The translations under genes and the position numbers were made by a program. Shown piece after piece: positions 31,637 through 40,610 of a DNA stretch of 64,000 nt. The stretch is taken from NCBI RefSeq assembly GCF_016862795.1, contig NZ_BONQ01000107.1:1-64000 (forward strand), in the 5' to 3' direction. Below the pieces are notes generated by a model. It made no database searches. It was not told the DNA's origin and worked only from the letters and a program-made list of their open reading frames with translations. The stretch's first letter is position 1. Every line of letters begins with the position of its first letter. This stretch comes from Dactylosporangium siamense. GTDB lineage: Bacteria; Actinomycetota; Actinomycetes; Mycobacteriales; Micromonosporaceae.

Positions 31637-32530
31637 GTGCAGATGCATGACGACCAGCTCCACGTGTCGACCGAAACGGCGGGTGCGCTGATCGCGGCCC
31701 AGTTCCCGCACCTGCGCGACCTGCCGGTCCGGCCGCTGTCCTCGCAGGGGACCGTCAATGCCATCTTCCGGGTCGGCGACCTGCTCGCGGCGCGGTTTCC
31801 GCTGCAGCCGCAGGACCGGCGGTCGCTGGAGGTGGAGGCGCGGGCCGCCCGTGAGCTGCTGCACCGCACCCGGTTCCCGACACCGGAGCCGGTCGGGATC
31901 GGCGCGCCGGGCGCCGGGTACCCGTCGCCGTGGTCGATCCAGACGTGGCTGCCCGGCACCATCGCCACCGCGCTCGATCCCGGCGACTCGGTGCCGTTCG
32001 CGGAGGATCTGGCCGAGTTCATCGCCGGCGTCCGCACCATCGACACCGCGGGCCGCACCTTCGGCGGGCACGGGCGCGGCGGCGCGCTGCAGGACCACGA
32101 CGCGTGGATCGAGACCTGCCTGCACCACAGCGAGGGCCTGCTGGACGTGCCGGCGCTGCGGCGCGCGTGGGCGACGATGCGACTGCTGCCCCGGGGCGGG
32201 CGACCGGACCTGATGAACCACGCCGACCTCATGCCCGGCAACGTCCTGGTGCGCGACGGGCGGCTCGCCGGGGTCCTCGACGTCGGTGGTCTCGGCCCGG
32301 CCGACCCGGCCCTCGACCTGCTCGGCGCCTGGCACCTGCTGGAGCCCGGCCCGCGGCAGGCGCTGCGGGACCGCCTCGGCGGCGACGACCTCGAATGGGA
32401 CCGCGGCCGCGCCTGGGCCTTCGTGCAGTCGATGGGCCTGGTCTGGTACTACGACCGGAGCAACCTCGCGATGAGCACGACCGGCCGCCGCACCCTGACC
32501 CGCATCCTCGACAGCCTGCGCGGCGCCTGA
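31637..32530 (+). CDS. Aminoglycoside phosphotransferase-family (APH) protein
   Basis: A 297-residue kinase-like fold protein. The N-lobe has LSSQGTVNAIFRVGD (nucleotide loop) and AARFPL (possible catalytic-lobe lysine replaced by Arg). The C-lobe has the Brenner motif NHADLMPGNVL (about 195-205) and VLDVGGLGPADPALDL (metal-binding D-x-G region). The length matches APH/homoserine-kinase-like enzymes. GTG 31637 or ATG 31643 could be the start. The substrate may be an antibiotic or a metabolite; resistance is not implied by sequence alone. Confidence 0.82.
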   Translation: MQMHDDQLHVSTETAGALIAAQFPHLRDLPVRPLSSQGTVNAIFRVGDLLAARFPLQPQDRRSLEVEARAARELLHRTRFPTPEPVGIGAPGAGYPSPWSIQTWLPGTIATALDPGDSVPFAEDLAEFIAGVRTIDTAGRTFGGHGRGGALQDHDAWIETCLHHSEGLLDVPALRRAWATMRLLPRGGRPDLMNHADLMPGNVLVRDGRLAGVLDVGGLGPADPALDLLGAWHLLEPGPRQALRDRLGGDDLEWDRGRAWAFVQSMGLVWYYDRSNLAMSTTGRRTLTRILDSLRGA

Positions 32531-32584
32531 GCAGCGCTCAGTTGCCGCGCACCTCGGCCACTGAACGCTGCTCAGGCGCCGCGC
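32518..32584. terminator. Long bidirectional terminator hairpin
   Basis: A stem of about 25 bp (32518-32542 with 32560-32584) with one C/A-type mismatch and a 17-base loop. It includes the phosphotransferase stop codon and the end of a short minus-strand frame, separating convergent units. Confidence 0.75.
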
Positions 32585-32636
32585 GCTGGTCGGCGGGCCA
32601 GCGCCGGGCGGCGGTGGCCAGCAGCAGCCCGGTCAC
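32538..32636 (-). pseudogene. Remnant of a PadR-partner membrane gene
   Basis: GTG 32636 overlaps the PadR stop (GTGA) exactly where a membrane-partner gene would start. It encodes only 32 residues (VTGLLLATAARRWPADQRAA, then 12 more) before a TGA in the terminator hairpin. The start resembles the prefix of the PadR partner at 15368 (VVRLLPARHRDWGEAM). This suggests a partner gene truncated by deletion, though a functional micropeptide cannot be excluded. Confidence 0.45.
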
Positions 32637-32950
32637 CACGCCGGCCTCGGGTCCGTCGCCGCGCCCGCCCCGCCGAGCTGCGCGCGCAGCTCCGCGAGCG
32701 CCTGCCGCGCCTCGGTCGCACCTTCAGCCGTGAGCCGGTAGAGCCGCCGCGCGGGCCGCCCCACCTCGGCCGGGTCGACGCCCTCCCACTGCCGCTCCAG
32801 CCATCCCGCCTCGGTCAGCCGGTGCAGGATCGGATACAACGTGCCACTGGCCAGTTCGCACTGCTGCATGAGCTCAAGCCCATAGTGGTCGGCGCCAGGA
32901 TCGGCGAGCAACGCCGCCAGCACCCGCGCCGTCGGCACAGTGATTCGCAT
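32633..32950 (-). CDS. PadR-family transcriptional regulator
   Basis: A 105-residue PadR repressor: VLAALLADPGADHYGLELMQ, then LASGTLYPILHRLTEAGWLE and the wing RPARRLYRLTAEG. ATG 32950 is chosen because TATAGT ends 6 bases before it; the longer open frame has no family-like sequence. The region just upstream shares TATACCG with the operator at 5443-5461. Its expected membrane partner seems to be reduced to a 32-codon remnant, so this regulator may now act alone. Confidence 0.85.
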   Translation of the reverse strand: MRITVPTARVLAALLADPGADHYGLELMQQCELASGTLYPILHRLTEAGWLERQWEGVDPAEVGRPARRLYRLTAEGATEARQALAELRAQLGGAGAATDPRPAW

Positions 32951-32956
32951 CGCCCC

Positions 32957-32978
32957 ACTATACCGCCACTCTACATAG
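32957..32978 (-). promoter_or_regulatory. -10 box and possible PadR operator
   Basis: Minus-strand TATAGT (32957-32962) ends 6 bases before ATG 32950. CTAT (32958-32961) and ATAG (32975-32978) form a loose inverted repeat around it, and TATACCG matches the half-site at 5443. Confidence 0.45.
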
Positions 32979-33155
32979 CCAAGCCACCAGCGGACGTGCT
33001 GGTCGTGCGCGAGCTCGGAACCTCGCCCGCCGACCGGGAACGATCTCCGCCGCGGCGGAGTCCGACGGACTCGACGCGTTCGACTGGGCCGCGATGCGGC
33101 ATGCCCACGGTCCGGCGCGGGACCGTACAGCGGATGCCGGGCCGTGGCCGCCGGA

Positions 33156-33161
33156 TAAGGT
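33156..33161 (+). promoter_or_regulatory. -10 box TAAGGT, probable leaderless start
   Basis: TAAGGT ends 6 bases before GTG 33168. The 217 bases from 32951 to 33167 otherwise hold no gene that I can support. Confidence 0.5.
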
Positions 33162-33167
33162 CCGGGA

Positions 33168-33686
33168 GTGACGATCGAGGTCCGCGACCACGACCCGGGC
33201 TGGCCCAGTGCGGCCCGCCGGGCCATCGAGGAGCTGGCCGCGGCGCTGCCCGGGGCCGTGGAGCACGTGGGGAGCACGGCGGTGCCGGGGCTGGCGGCCA
33301 AGCCGGTCATCGACCTGATGGCCGCGACCCCCGCGCTCGACGCGGTCCTCGCGGTCGAGGACGTCCTGGCGGGCCTCGGCTACCACCGGCTGGAGACCGG
33401 CATGCGGGAGCGGCTGTTCTACCGGCGGGACGGCGAACCCGTCGCCTACCACCTGCACGTCGTCACCGAAGCGTCGTGGGACACCCGCAACGAGCGGCTG
33501 CTGCGCGACCATCTGCTCCAGGAACCGGCCGACCGGGAGGCGTACGGCGCGTTGAAGCGCGAGCTGGCCGCGGCGGGGCACGACGGTGACACGTACACCC
33601 GCGCGAAAACGGCCCTCATCCAGCGGATGGTCGACGCGGCCCGGGAGCGACGGGGGCTGCCGCGGGTCGACGTCTGGGAGGACTGA
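33168..33686 (+). CDS. GrpB/UPF0157 nucleotidyltransferase-like protein
   Basis: A 172-residue GrpB-family protein, a nucleotidyltransferase-like fold of unsettled function (some members are fused to dephospho-CoA kinase). The signature HVGSTAVPGLAAKPVIDLM (about 36-54) contains the GS and DxM elements, and RLFYRRDG plus YHLHVVTEASW complete the family pattern. It starts at GTG 33168 after a TAAGGT box. Monocistronic. Confidence 0.85.
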   Translation: MTIEVRDHDPGWPSAARRAIEELAAALPGAVEHVGSTAVPGLAAKPVIDLMAATPALDAVLAVEDVLAGLGYHRLETGMRERLFYRRDGEPVAYHLHVVTEASWDTRNERLLRDHLLQEPADREAYGALKRELAAAGHDGDTYTRAKTALIQRMVDAARERRGLPRVDVWED

Positions 33687-33723
33687 CGCGCACTCAGCGT
33701 CGTAACAGTCGCACTGTCGCATC

Positions 33724-34695
33724 ATGGCGCGCATGCGAGCGGTCATGTTTGAGGCGTACGGCCCGCCCGAGGTGCTCACCCAGGCGGAGCTGCCGGCACC
33801 GGTGCCGAAGGGGGACCAGGTCCTGGTCCGGGTGCACGCGACCACGGTGACGTCCGCCGAGTGCGGGATGCGGCGCGGTGAGCCGAGGTGGGGTCGGCTG
33901 ATCCTCGGGCCACGGCGGCCCCGCAAAGGGATCCGGGTGCTCGGCCTCGAGTTCGCCGGGGAGGTCGCGGCGGTCGGGCCGGCCGTGCGCCGGACCCGGG
34001 TCGGCGAGCGGGTCTTCGGGTTCACCGGCTTCGGGGTCGGCGCGAACGCCGAGTACAAGTGCCTGCCGGAGCGGGCGTCGTTCACCACGGTCCCGGACGG
34101 CGTCGACTACGCGGAGGCGGCGGCCAGCGTCGACGGGTTCACCACGGCGTGGCACTTCCTGCATGGGCTCGCCCGCGTCCAGGCCGGACAGCGGGTGCTG
34201 GTCATCGGCGGGTCCGGCAGCATCGGCACCTACGCCGTGCAGATCGCGGCCGCGGCCGGGGCGCAGGTCGACGCCGTGTGCAGCGGGCGCAACGCGAAGC
34301 TCGTCGAGTCGCTCGGCGCCGGCCGGGTCTACGACCACACCGTCGAGGACTTCACCACGAGCGGCGAACGGTACGACATCATCTTCGACACCGTGAGCCG
34401 CAGCTCGTTCGCCCGGTGCCGCCCGGTCCTGACGCCGCGCGGCAGCTACCTGCCGACGACCGGCCTGGTCAACACCGTGCACGCGTGGCGGACCGCGGTC
34501 ACCGGCGGGCCGCGCGTGCGCACCGGCATGTCGGTGCGCAAGCACGCGGCGCTCGCCGAGCTGCGGGAGCTGCTCGCCCAGCAGAAGGTGCGGGTCGTCA
34601 TCGACCGCACGTATCCGCTCGCGGAGATCGTCGAGGCGCACCGGTACGTCGACAGCGGCCGCAAGGTCGGCAACGTCGTGATCGCCGTCCGGTGA
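33724..34695 (+). CDS. MDR-superfamily NAD(P)-dependent reductase
   Basis: A 323-residue medium-chain dehydrogenase/reductase of the quinone-reductase (zinc-free) group. The N-terminal GroES-like domain includes VLVRVHATTVTSAECGMRRGE and LGLEFAGEVAAVG. The cofactor motif is VLVIGGSGSIGTYAVQIA (about 158-175), with AxxGAxVDAVCS following. No structural-zinc cysteine cluster is present. It probably reduces an enone or quinone with NADPH. Monocistronic between GrpB and the PadR-partner paralogue. Confidence 0.83.
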   Translation: MARMRAVMFEAYGPPEVLTQAELPAPVPKGDQVLVRVHATTVTSAECGMRRGEPRWGRLILGPRRPRKGIRVLGLEFAGEVAAVGPAVRRTRVGERVFGFTGFGVGANAEYKCLPERASFTTVPDGVDYAEAAASVDGFTTAWHFLHGLARVQAGQRVLVIGGSGSIGTYAVQIAAAAGAQVDAVCSGRNAKLVESLGAGRVYDHTVEDFTTSGERYDIIFDTVSRSSFARCRPVLTPRGSYLPTTGLVNTVHAWRTAVTGGPRVRTGMSVRKHAALAELRELLAQQKVRVVIDRTYPLAEIVEAHRYVDSGRKVGNVVIAVR

Positions 34696-34703
34696 TAGTA
34701 CGG

Positions 34704-34732
34704 TTGACGTTGTATAGCGGCGGCTGTACGTT
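34704..34732 (+). promoter_or_regulatory. Promoter TTGACG-17-TACGTT with inverted repeat
   Basis: TTGACG (34704-34709) and TACGTT (34727-34732) are spaced 17 bases, and the -10 ends 6 bases before GTG 34739. Between them GTATAGC and GCTGTAC form an imperfect inverted repeat, a possible PadR-type operator. Confidence 0.6.
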
Positions 34733-34738
34733 GATCGC

Positions 34739-35776
34739 GTGCCAGCCATGGAGGAACCGACGAACGAGCTCGAACGGCGCTACCGGCGGCTGCTGCGCTG
34801 GTATCCGAGGGCGTTCCGGAAGGATGTGGGCGCCGAGCTGGTGACCACGCTGCTGGACGCCGCCGAGCCGGGGCAGCGCCGGCCGTCCCGCCGGGCCGCG
34901 GCCGACCTCGTCAAGGGCGGCCTGCGGCAACGGTTCCGGCTCCCGATCGGGATCGCCCCGCGGGTCGTCGCGGTCCTCGCGGCCCTCGTCGTCGGCGCGA
35001 TGGGCGCGGCCGCCGGCGGCTGGGCCGCCTGGCTCACCTCACCCGGGCTGCCGGGCGACGCGGAGGCCAAGCAGATCATCGGCACGGCCATGGGCGTGCC
35101 CTACGACCAGGACCTGAACCGGTCCGTCGGCCTGCTCGGCGGCCTGGTCCCACCGGACGGCAGCAGCCCGGCGTATGTCGGCAACGTCGAGTCCCGCGAC
35201 GTGCCCGGCTCGACCACCGACGTGGTCGCCCGCCGGCTCACCGCCGCCGGCTGGAAGTTCCGTCCGGCCGTCGACCCGCCGCTCACCTCCGCCGGGTCCG
35301 CGGTGTCGGCGTCCCGCGACGGCCTGGTGATCTGGGTGCGCTGGATGGACATCCCGGCGTCGGCGGAGCCGCCGGGGACGTTCCTCAGCATCGAGATCGT
35401 CCAGGAGGAGCCCGCCCTCGCGCCGGCCGGGTTCGCCGCGGGCTGGCTGATCGGTGCGCTCGGCGGCTGGTTGTTCGCCGCCGCGACCATCTACCGGATC
35501 CGCCGGCACGGCGTGATGGTGCAGGTCCTCGCCGCCCTGCTCACGACCGGTGCGATGGCCCTGTTCCTGCTGCCGACCCTGGTCGCTTACCTGGGGCTGT
35601 GGTCCCTCGGCCAGCCGGAACGCTACCTCCGACCGCCCTGGGCGGGATACGTGCTGTGGCCGCTGCACTGGTTGACCCTCCTCGGCCTGGCCGCCACCGC
35701 CACGCTCGTCGCGCTGTCACTGATCCGGCCCGGGAAGGCCGCCGCCACCGACCTGGGCCCGCAACCCACGGGGTAG
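34739..35776 (+). CDS. PadR-partner-type membrane protein without adjacent PadR
   Basis: A 345-residue paralogue of the protein at 3902-5050: the same prefix (RRLLRWYPRAFRKDVG, then TTLLDAAEPGQRRPS) followed by a membrane segment (about 75-100), an extracytoplasmic loop of about 120 residues and four C-terminal segments. GTG 34739 is preferred to ATG 34748 because the -10 box ends 6 bases before it. Unlike its paralogue it has no adjacent PadR gene. Function unknown. Confidence 0.72.
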   Translation: MPAMEEPTNELERRYRRLLRWYPRAFRKDVGAELVTTLLDAAEPGQRRPSRRAAADLVKGGLRQRFRLPIGIAPRVVAVLAALVVGAMGAAAGGWAAWLTSPGLPGDAEAKQIIGTAMGVPYDQDLNRSVGLLGGLVPPDGSSPAYVGNVESRDVPGSTTDVVARRLTAAGWKFRPAVDPPLTSAGSAVSASRDGLVIWVRWMDIPASAEPPGTFLSIEIVQEEPALAPAGFAAGWLIGALGGWLFAAATIYRIRRHGVMVQVLAALLTTGAMALFLLPTLVAYLGLWSLGQPERYLRPPWAGYVLWPLHWLTLLGLAATATLVALSLIRPGKAAATDLGPQPTG

Positions 35777-35887
35777 ACCCCGAACGCCCCGGCCGTCGTG
35801 ACGCGTGCGGCTGCGGCTGCGGCTCGGCGAAATGCGCCGAGCGGACCCAACCGGGCGCCGGGGCGTAGCGCGGCGGCGGCGCACGGG

Positions 35888-38101
35888 TCAGTGGCGGCGG
35901 GTGGCGAAGTGGCGGACCGCGCAGGCGAGCAGGTCGGTGTTGAACGGCAGCCGGTCGCAGCAGGCGATCGCCTCGGCCAGGTGGGCGTCGGTGAGGCGGC
36001 GCGCCTCGGCGAGGCCGCAGGTGCGCACGATGTTGGCCTTGGCGGTGTCGTGGCCGGCGTCCTTGCCGAGCAGCGCCGTGGACGAGGTCGCGTCCAGGAC
36101 GTCGTCGTGCAGCTGGAACACGACGCCGGCGTGGTGGGCGTAGCGCTTCAGCAGGTCGATCTGCTCCGCCGGGTGGCCGGCCAGCATGAGCAGCGGCACC
36201 AGGGACGCCTCGATCGCGGTCGACGTCTTCAGGCTGTACATGTCGATGATCTGCGCCGGGCTGACCGGGCCGCCGTCGCGGCCCAGCCGCAGGTCGAGGT
36301 CCTGGCCCCGGCAGAGGCCGGCGGGTCCGAGCACGGTGCCGACGTAGTCGATGACGGCGGTGACCCGGCGGGCCGGGAACGCCCGGTCGAGCTGCGCGAC
36401 GAGGCCGAAGGCGGAGGAGATCATCGACAGCGCCGCGAGCTGGGCGCTGGCCTCGCCGAACACGGTGTGCGCGGCGGGCCGGCCGCGGCGCAGGGTCGCG
36501 CCGTCCTGGGCGGGCAGGTCGTCGAAGATCAGGCTCGCGGTGTGGAACAGTTCGCCGGCGACGAGGACCGGTTCGATCGCGGCCGGGGCGATGCCGAGTC
36601 CTTCGGCGAGCATCAGCCCGAGCGCGGGGCGCAGCCGTTTCGCGGAGCCGGCCAGGGCGTAGCCGACGACCGCGTCGAGGTCGTCGCCCTTCCGGACCGG
36701 CCAGCGCCGGTGCAGCAGGCCGTTGAGGTACGGCAGCCGGTCGGCGATGAACGTCCGGCAGTCGACGGAGGTGGGTGCGCGGTGCCGCAGCACCTGCCCG
36801 GCCCGCTCCCGCAGCCGCTGCTCCGCCACGTCCCGGCGGCGGCCGGGGGTCGCGCTGATGAACCGCTCGACGGCGCCGGTGGGCGCGAACCGCCGCGTCC
36901 GGGCCCGCGCCGCGTCGGCGGCGAGGTGATGGCTCAGCCGGGTCGCGGTGTAGTACGCCAGCGCGTCGGCCACGGCCGGGTCACCGCCGTAGACCTCCTC
37001 CGCGACGTACGCCGGGTAGGCGAACAGGTCATACAGCGGGTCGGAGCCGCCCGGGTCGGTGAACGGGGTCCGGCGGCCGGCGCGCTCGTCCTCGGCGGCG
37101 TCGATGAGGTCGTCGCGCAGCTGGCTGATGAACGTCGTGTTGATGCTGCGGCGGTAGAACTCGTCGCCGACGGTGCGGCGGGCGAGCAGGTTCGCGATCA
37201 CCCGGCTCATCCCGGCCTTGACGAACATGTCCGGGTAGAGCCGCGCCGACAACCCTTGGGCGTCGCGGTGCTGGGCCAGGTACATCGATTCGGCCGCGTG
37301 GTACAGGTGCCGGTGCTCGTCGAAGGGGTACGCGTCCAGCAGCCACCCGTGCACGGCGTGCAGCTCCTCGGCGAGGGGGTGGTCCGGCAGCTCGGCGGGG
37401 TCGGCGGGCTGCCCGGTCGCGAGGCCCTTGATGGTGAGCTCGTGCAGCCGCTCGCGGTGCTCCGCCGGGAGATGGTCGCCGGGCAGGTCGTGCAGCGTGT
37501 CGTCGACGATGGCGTAGGCAGCGCCGAACCCGTACGCGCCGCGCACGACGCCGGCCAGGTGCGCCCGCGCGGTGCCAGGGTCGGCGCCGGCGGTCTCGTG
37601 CGCGGCGATCAGCAGCACGCCGGTCGTGGCCCGCACGACCTTGCCCATGCCGCCGGCCCGGACGACCGTGTCGGGCAGGATGCGGTGCAGGTGCTCGAGG
37701 CGCGCGGCGAGCCAGTCCAGCTCGGTGCTGCCCCGCAGCGCCGGCAGGTGCCGCGCGAGCGTGCCGACCACCCCGCGGACCCCGCGGCGCTCATCGATGC
37801 CGGCGAGGACCTCGCGGACGCTGGGCAGGCCCCTGGTGACCGCCGGTGGCAGCTCGGCGAGGTTGAAGACGCTGAAGTGGGCGACCTCCCGCGCCTGCTG
37901 CTGGTCTCTGCGGCGCCGCGACCCGGCGGCCAGGACCTGCGCCGTGCAGCGGTCGGTGTACCGCTCGACCAGGGCCGGATGGGTGTCGCTCCAGGTCCGG
38001 AAGTCGGCGAGGGTGTGCGCGACGCCGGCCAGGAGGCGGCTCTCCGGCAGGTCGTCCTGGCGGAACGGGAACGGCCCGCGGGTATCGGCTGGGTCACTCA
38101 T
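35888..38101 (-). CDS. Two-module isoprenoid synthase (polyprenyl synthetase fused to a second class I module)
   Basis: A 737-residue protein with two all-alpha class I isoprenoid-synthase-like halves. The C-terminal half (about 440-737) is a canonical trans-prenyltransferase: AKRLRPALGLM, first Asp motif FDDLPAQD (about 525) followed by LRRGRP, and second Asp motif QLHDDVLD (about 664). The N-terminal half (about 60-420) also carries paired Asp motifs, VDDTLHD (about 199) and QLRDDLIDAAED (about 329), but lacks the KRLRP and RRG elements, so it resembles a diverged prenyltransferase or terpene-synthase-like module. ATG 38101 follows a G-rich site. One protein might make a prenyl diphosphate and use it; this is inference. 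Confidence 0.8.
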   Translation of the reverse strand: MSDPADTRGPFPFRQDDLPESRLLAGVAHTLADFRTWSDTHPALVERYTDRCTAQVLAAGSRRRRDQQQAREVAHFSVFNLAELPPAVTRGLPSVREVLAGIDERRGVRGVVGTLARHLPALRGSTELDWLAARLEHLHRILPDTVVRAGGMGKVVRATTGVLLIAAHETAGADPGTARAHLAGVVRGAYGFGAAYAIVDDTLHDLPGDHLPAEHRERLHELTIKGLATGQPADPAELPDHPLAEELHAVHGWLLDAYPFDEHRHLYHAAESMYLAQHRDAQGLSARLYPDMFVKAGMSRVIANLLARRTVGDEFYRRSINTTFISQLRDDLIDAAEDERAGRRTPFTDPGGSDPLYDLFAYPAYVAEEVYGGDPAVADALAYYTATRLSHHLAADAARARTRRFAPTGAVERFISATPGRRRDVAEQRLRERAGQVLRHRAPTSVDCRTFIADRLPYLNGLLHRRWPVRKGDDLDAVVGYALAGSAKRLRPALGLMLAEGLGIAPAAIEPVLVAGELFHTASLIFDDLPAQDGATLRRGRPAAHTVFGEASAQLAALSMISSAFGLVAQLDRAFPARRVTAVIDYVGTVLGPAGLCRGQDLDLRLGRDGGPVSPAQIIDMYSLKTSTAIEASLVPLLMLAGHPAEQIDLLKRYAHHAGVVFQLHDDVLDATSSTALLGKDAGHDTAKANIVRTCGLAEARRLTDAHLAEAIACCDRLPFNTDLLACAVRHFATRRH

Positions 38102-38171
38102 GGATTCCGGCCCCCTTTTGGCGGTTGCCCGGATGGTAGGTGACCCGCGCTCGCCCATCGACGGGCGTCAC

Positions 38172-38205
38172 GCCGTGGCGGGGACCGGCAGGCCCCCGCC
38201 ACGGC
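38172..38205 (-). terminator. Terminator hairpin after metE
   Basis: GCCGTGGCGGGG and CCCCGCCACGGC pair perfectly (12 bp) around a 10-base loop, directly downstream of the metE stop and upstream of the isoprenoid synthase gene. Confidence 0.75.
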
Positions 38206-38209
38206 CTGG

Positions 38210-40471
38210 TCAGCGCAGTTCGGCCCGGACCTCTGCGGCGGCCGCGACGAGACCCGCGAGGGCCCGCTCGACCTCGGGGTAACCCCGCGTCTTCAGCCCG
38301 CAGTCCGGGTTCACCCACAGCCGGTCCGCCGGCACGGCCGCGACCGCCAGCCGCAGCGCCTCCGTGATCTCGTGCTGCGCCGGTACGCGCGGCGAGTGGA
38401 TGTCGTACACGCCGGGCCCGACGCCCCGCCCGTAACCGGCGGCGCGCAGGTCGGCCAGGATCTCCATCTTCGACCGGGACGCCTCGATGCTGGTCACGTC
38501 CGCGTCGAGGGCGTCGATCGCGGGCAGCACCTCGCCGAACTCCGAGTAGCACAGGTGGGTGTGGATCTGGGTGCCGTCGGCGACGCCGCCGGTCGCGATC
38601 CGGAACGCCGTCACCGCCCAGTCCAGGTACGCCCGCTGCCCGGCCCGCCGCAACGGCAGGAGCTCCCGCAACGCCGGCTCGTCGACCTGGATGATCTGGA
38701 TGCCGGCGGCCTCGAGGTCGACGGTCTCGTCGCGCAGGGCGAGGGCGACCTGGTTGGCGGTGTCGGCGAGGGGCTGGTCGGTGCGCACGAACGACCAGGC
38801 GAGGATCGTGACCGGGCCGGTGAGCATGCCCTTGACCGGCCGCGTGGTCAGCGACTGGGCGTAGCCGGCCCAGCCGACCGTCATCGGCGCGGGCCGGCTG
38901 ACGTCGCCGTAGATGATCGGCGGGCGCACGCACCGGGATCCGTAGGACTGGACCCAGCCACTGGCGGTGGCGGCGAACCCGGCGAGCTGCTCACCGAAGT
39001 ACTGCACCATGTCGTTGCGTTCCGGTTCGCCGTGCACGAGCACGTCCAGGCCGAGCCGCTCCTGCAGCGCGACGACGTCGGCGATCTCGGTGCGCATCCG
39101 CTCGGCGTAGCCGTCGGCATCGAGGGTGCCGGCGCGCAGTTCCGCCCGGGCCCTGCGCAGCTGGTCGGTCTGCGGAAACGACCCGATCGTCGTGGTCGGC
39201 AGCGGTGGCAGGCCGAGCCGGTCCTGCTGTGCCCGCGCGCGCTGCGGGTACGCCTCGCGCCGGCGCACCGGCAGCTCGGCCAGCCGGGACCGGACGCGCT
39301 CGTCGCGCCACGCGGCCGGCGCCGCGCCCGGCGGCTCGGGCAGGACCGCGACCCCGTCGCGCAGCGCCCGGCCGAGCTGGGCCACCTCGCCCGCCTTCTG
39401 CCGGGCGAACGCCAGCCGCGCCCGCAGGTCCGGGTCGAGGTCCGGCTCGGCGTCGAGGTCGACCGGCACGTGCAGCAGCGAGCACGACGTGGACACCACG
39501 ACGTCGTCGGCGACGCCGGTGAGCACGGCGGCCCGGGCCGCTGCGGCGCGCAGGTCGGTCCGCCAGATGTTGTGACCGTCGACGATGCCGGCGACGATCG
39601 TGCGGCCCGGGATCGGTCCGCAGCCGGCCAGCCGGTTCACGTCACCGGGCCCGGCGACCAGGTCGATGCCGACCGCCTCGACGGGCGTGGCGAGCAGGGC
39701 GGGCAGCGCGTCGCCGAGCTCCCCGAAGTACGACGCCACGAACAGCCGGGGTCGCTGCCGCACCGCGCCCAGCCGGGCGTACGCACCGCGCAACGCGTCG
39801 ATCTCGGCGCCGGTGCGGTCCGTGGTGAACGCCGGCTCGTCCAGCTGTACCCACGCGACACCGGCGTCGGCAAGCTCGGCGAGGAGTTCCGCGTAGACGG
39901 TGACGAGATCGTCGAGGCGATCGAACGGGCGGAACCCCTCCGGTGCGCCGCTCGCGGCCTTGGCCAGCAGCAGGAACGTGGCCGGCCCGACCAGCACCGG
40001 CCGGGTGGTCATGCCCAGCGCGCGGCTCTCCGCGAACTCGGCGACGGGCTTGCCGGGCCGGGCGACGAACACGGTGTCCGGGCCGATCTCCGGGACCAGG
40101 TAGTGGTAGTTGGTGCCGAACCACTTCGTCAGTTCCAGGGCCGGTTCGCCGGCGGTGCCACGGGCCATCGCGAAGTACGTGTCGAGCTCGTCGAGGCCGA
40201 GGCGCCGGAACCGGTCCGGGACCGCGTCGACGGCGACCGCGGCGTCGAGCATGTGGTCGTAGTACGAGAACGTGTTCGACGGGATCGCGTCCACGCCGAT
40301 GTGCCGCAGGTCCCGCCACACGGCGGCGCGCAGCTCGGCGCCGATCCGGTGCAGGGCGGTCGCGTCGATCCGGCCGGCCCAGTAGGACTCCAGGGCCCGT
40401 TTGAGCTCCCGGTCCGGGCCGATGCGGGGGTAGCCGAGCACGGTGCTCAGGCCGAATGGCGTTGTCGTCAC
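38210..40471 (-). CDS. metE: Cobalamin-independent methionine synthase
   Basis: A 753-residue MetE, transferring a methyl group from 5-methyltetrahydropteroyl-polyglutamate to homocysteine. The N-terminal half begins with [19 protein letters not shown] and the catalytic C-terminal half with [17 protein letters not shown]. Zinc ligands lie in THLCYSEF (His, Cys) and in [11 protein letters not shown] (Cys) near the end, with a glutamate expected between. GTG 40471 gives the family N-terminus; the frame upstream of it overlaps the leader RNA. A cobalamin riboswitch precedes it, so it should be off when B12 permits the MetH route. Confidence 0.93.
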   Translation of the reverse strand: MTTTPFGLSTVLGYPRIGPDRELKRALESYWAGRIDATALHRIGAELRAAVWRDLRHIGVDAIPSNTFSYYDHMLDAAVAVDAVPDRFRRLGLDELDTYFAMARGTAGEPALELTKWFGTNYHYLVPEIGPDTVFVARPGKPVAEFAESRALGMTTRPVLVGPATFLLLAKAASGAPEGFRPFDRLDDLVTVYAELLAELADAGVAWVQLDEPAFTTDRTGAEIDALRGAYARLGAVRQRPRLFVASYFGELGDALPALLATPVEAVGIDLVAGPGDVNRLAGCGPIPGRTIVAGIVDGHNIWRTDLRAAAARAAVLTGVADDVVVSTSCSLLHVPVDLDAEPDLDPDLRARLAFARQKAGEVAQLGRALRDGVAVLPEPPGAAPAAWRDERVRSRLAELPVRRREAYPQRARAQQDRLGLPPLPTTTIGSFPQTDQLRRARAELRAGTLDADGYAERMRTEIADVVALQERLGLDVLVHGEPERNDMVQYFGEQLAGFAATASGWVQSYGSRCVRPPIIYGDVSRPAPMTVGWAGYAQSLTTRPVKGMLTGPVTILAWSFVRTDQPLADTANQVALALRDETVDLEAAGIQIIQVDEPALRELLPLRRAGQRAYLDWAVTAFRIATGGVADGTQIHTHLCYSEFGEVLPAIDALDADVTSIEASRSKMEILADLRAAGYGRGVGPGVYDIHSPRVPAQHEITEALRLAVAAVPADRLWVNPDCGLKTRGYPEVERALAGLVAAAAEVRAELR

Positions 40472-40485
40472 GCCGGTGTTCCCTT

Positions 40486-40518
40486 CCCTCGAGGTGGTCG
40501 ACGACCACCCGGGAGGGG
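40486..40518 (-). promoter_or_regulatory. Hairpin near the metE ribosome binding site
   Basis: GGTGGTC (40493-40499) and GACCACC (40503-40509) form a 7-bp stem, extended by CCCTC/GAGGG across an internal loop. On the transcript the 3' arm runs into the GAGGGAAGGG ribosome binding region, so this hairpin is a candidate expression platform for the riboswitch. Confidence 0.5.
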
Positions 40519-40610
40519 CACGTGGGCAGACCGGGGCGTCGAACGGCACCGGGTCGCCCGTGGCCAGCCCGCGCAGCCGTCGGCGGCGTGCGCGGGGTCG
40601 CGCACGCGGT

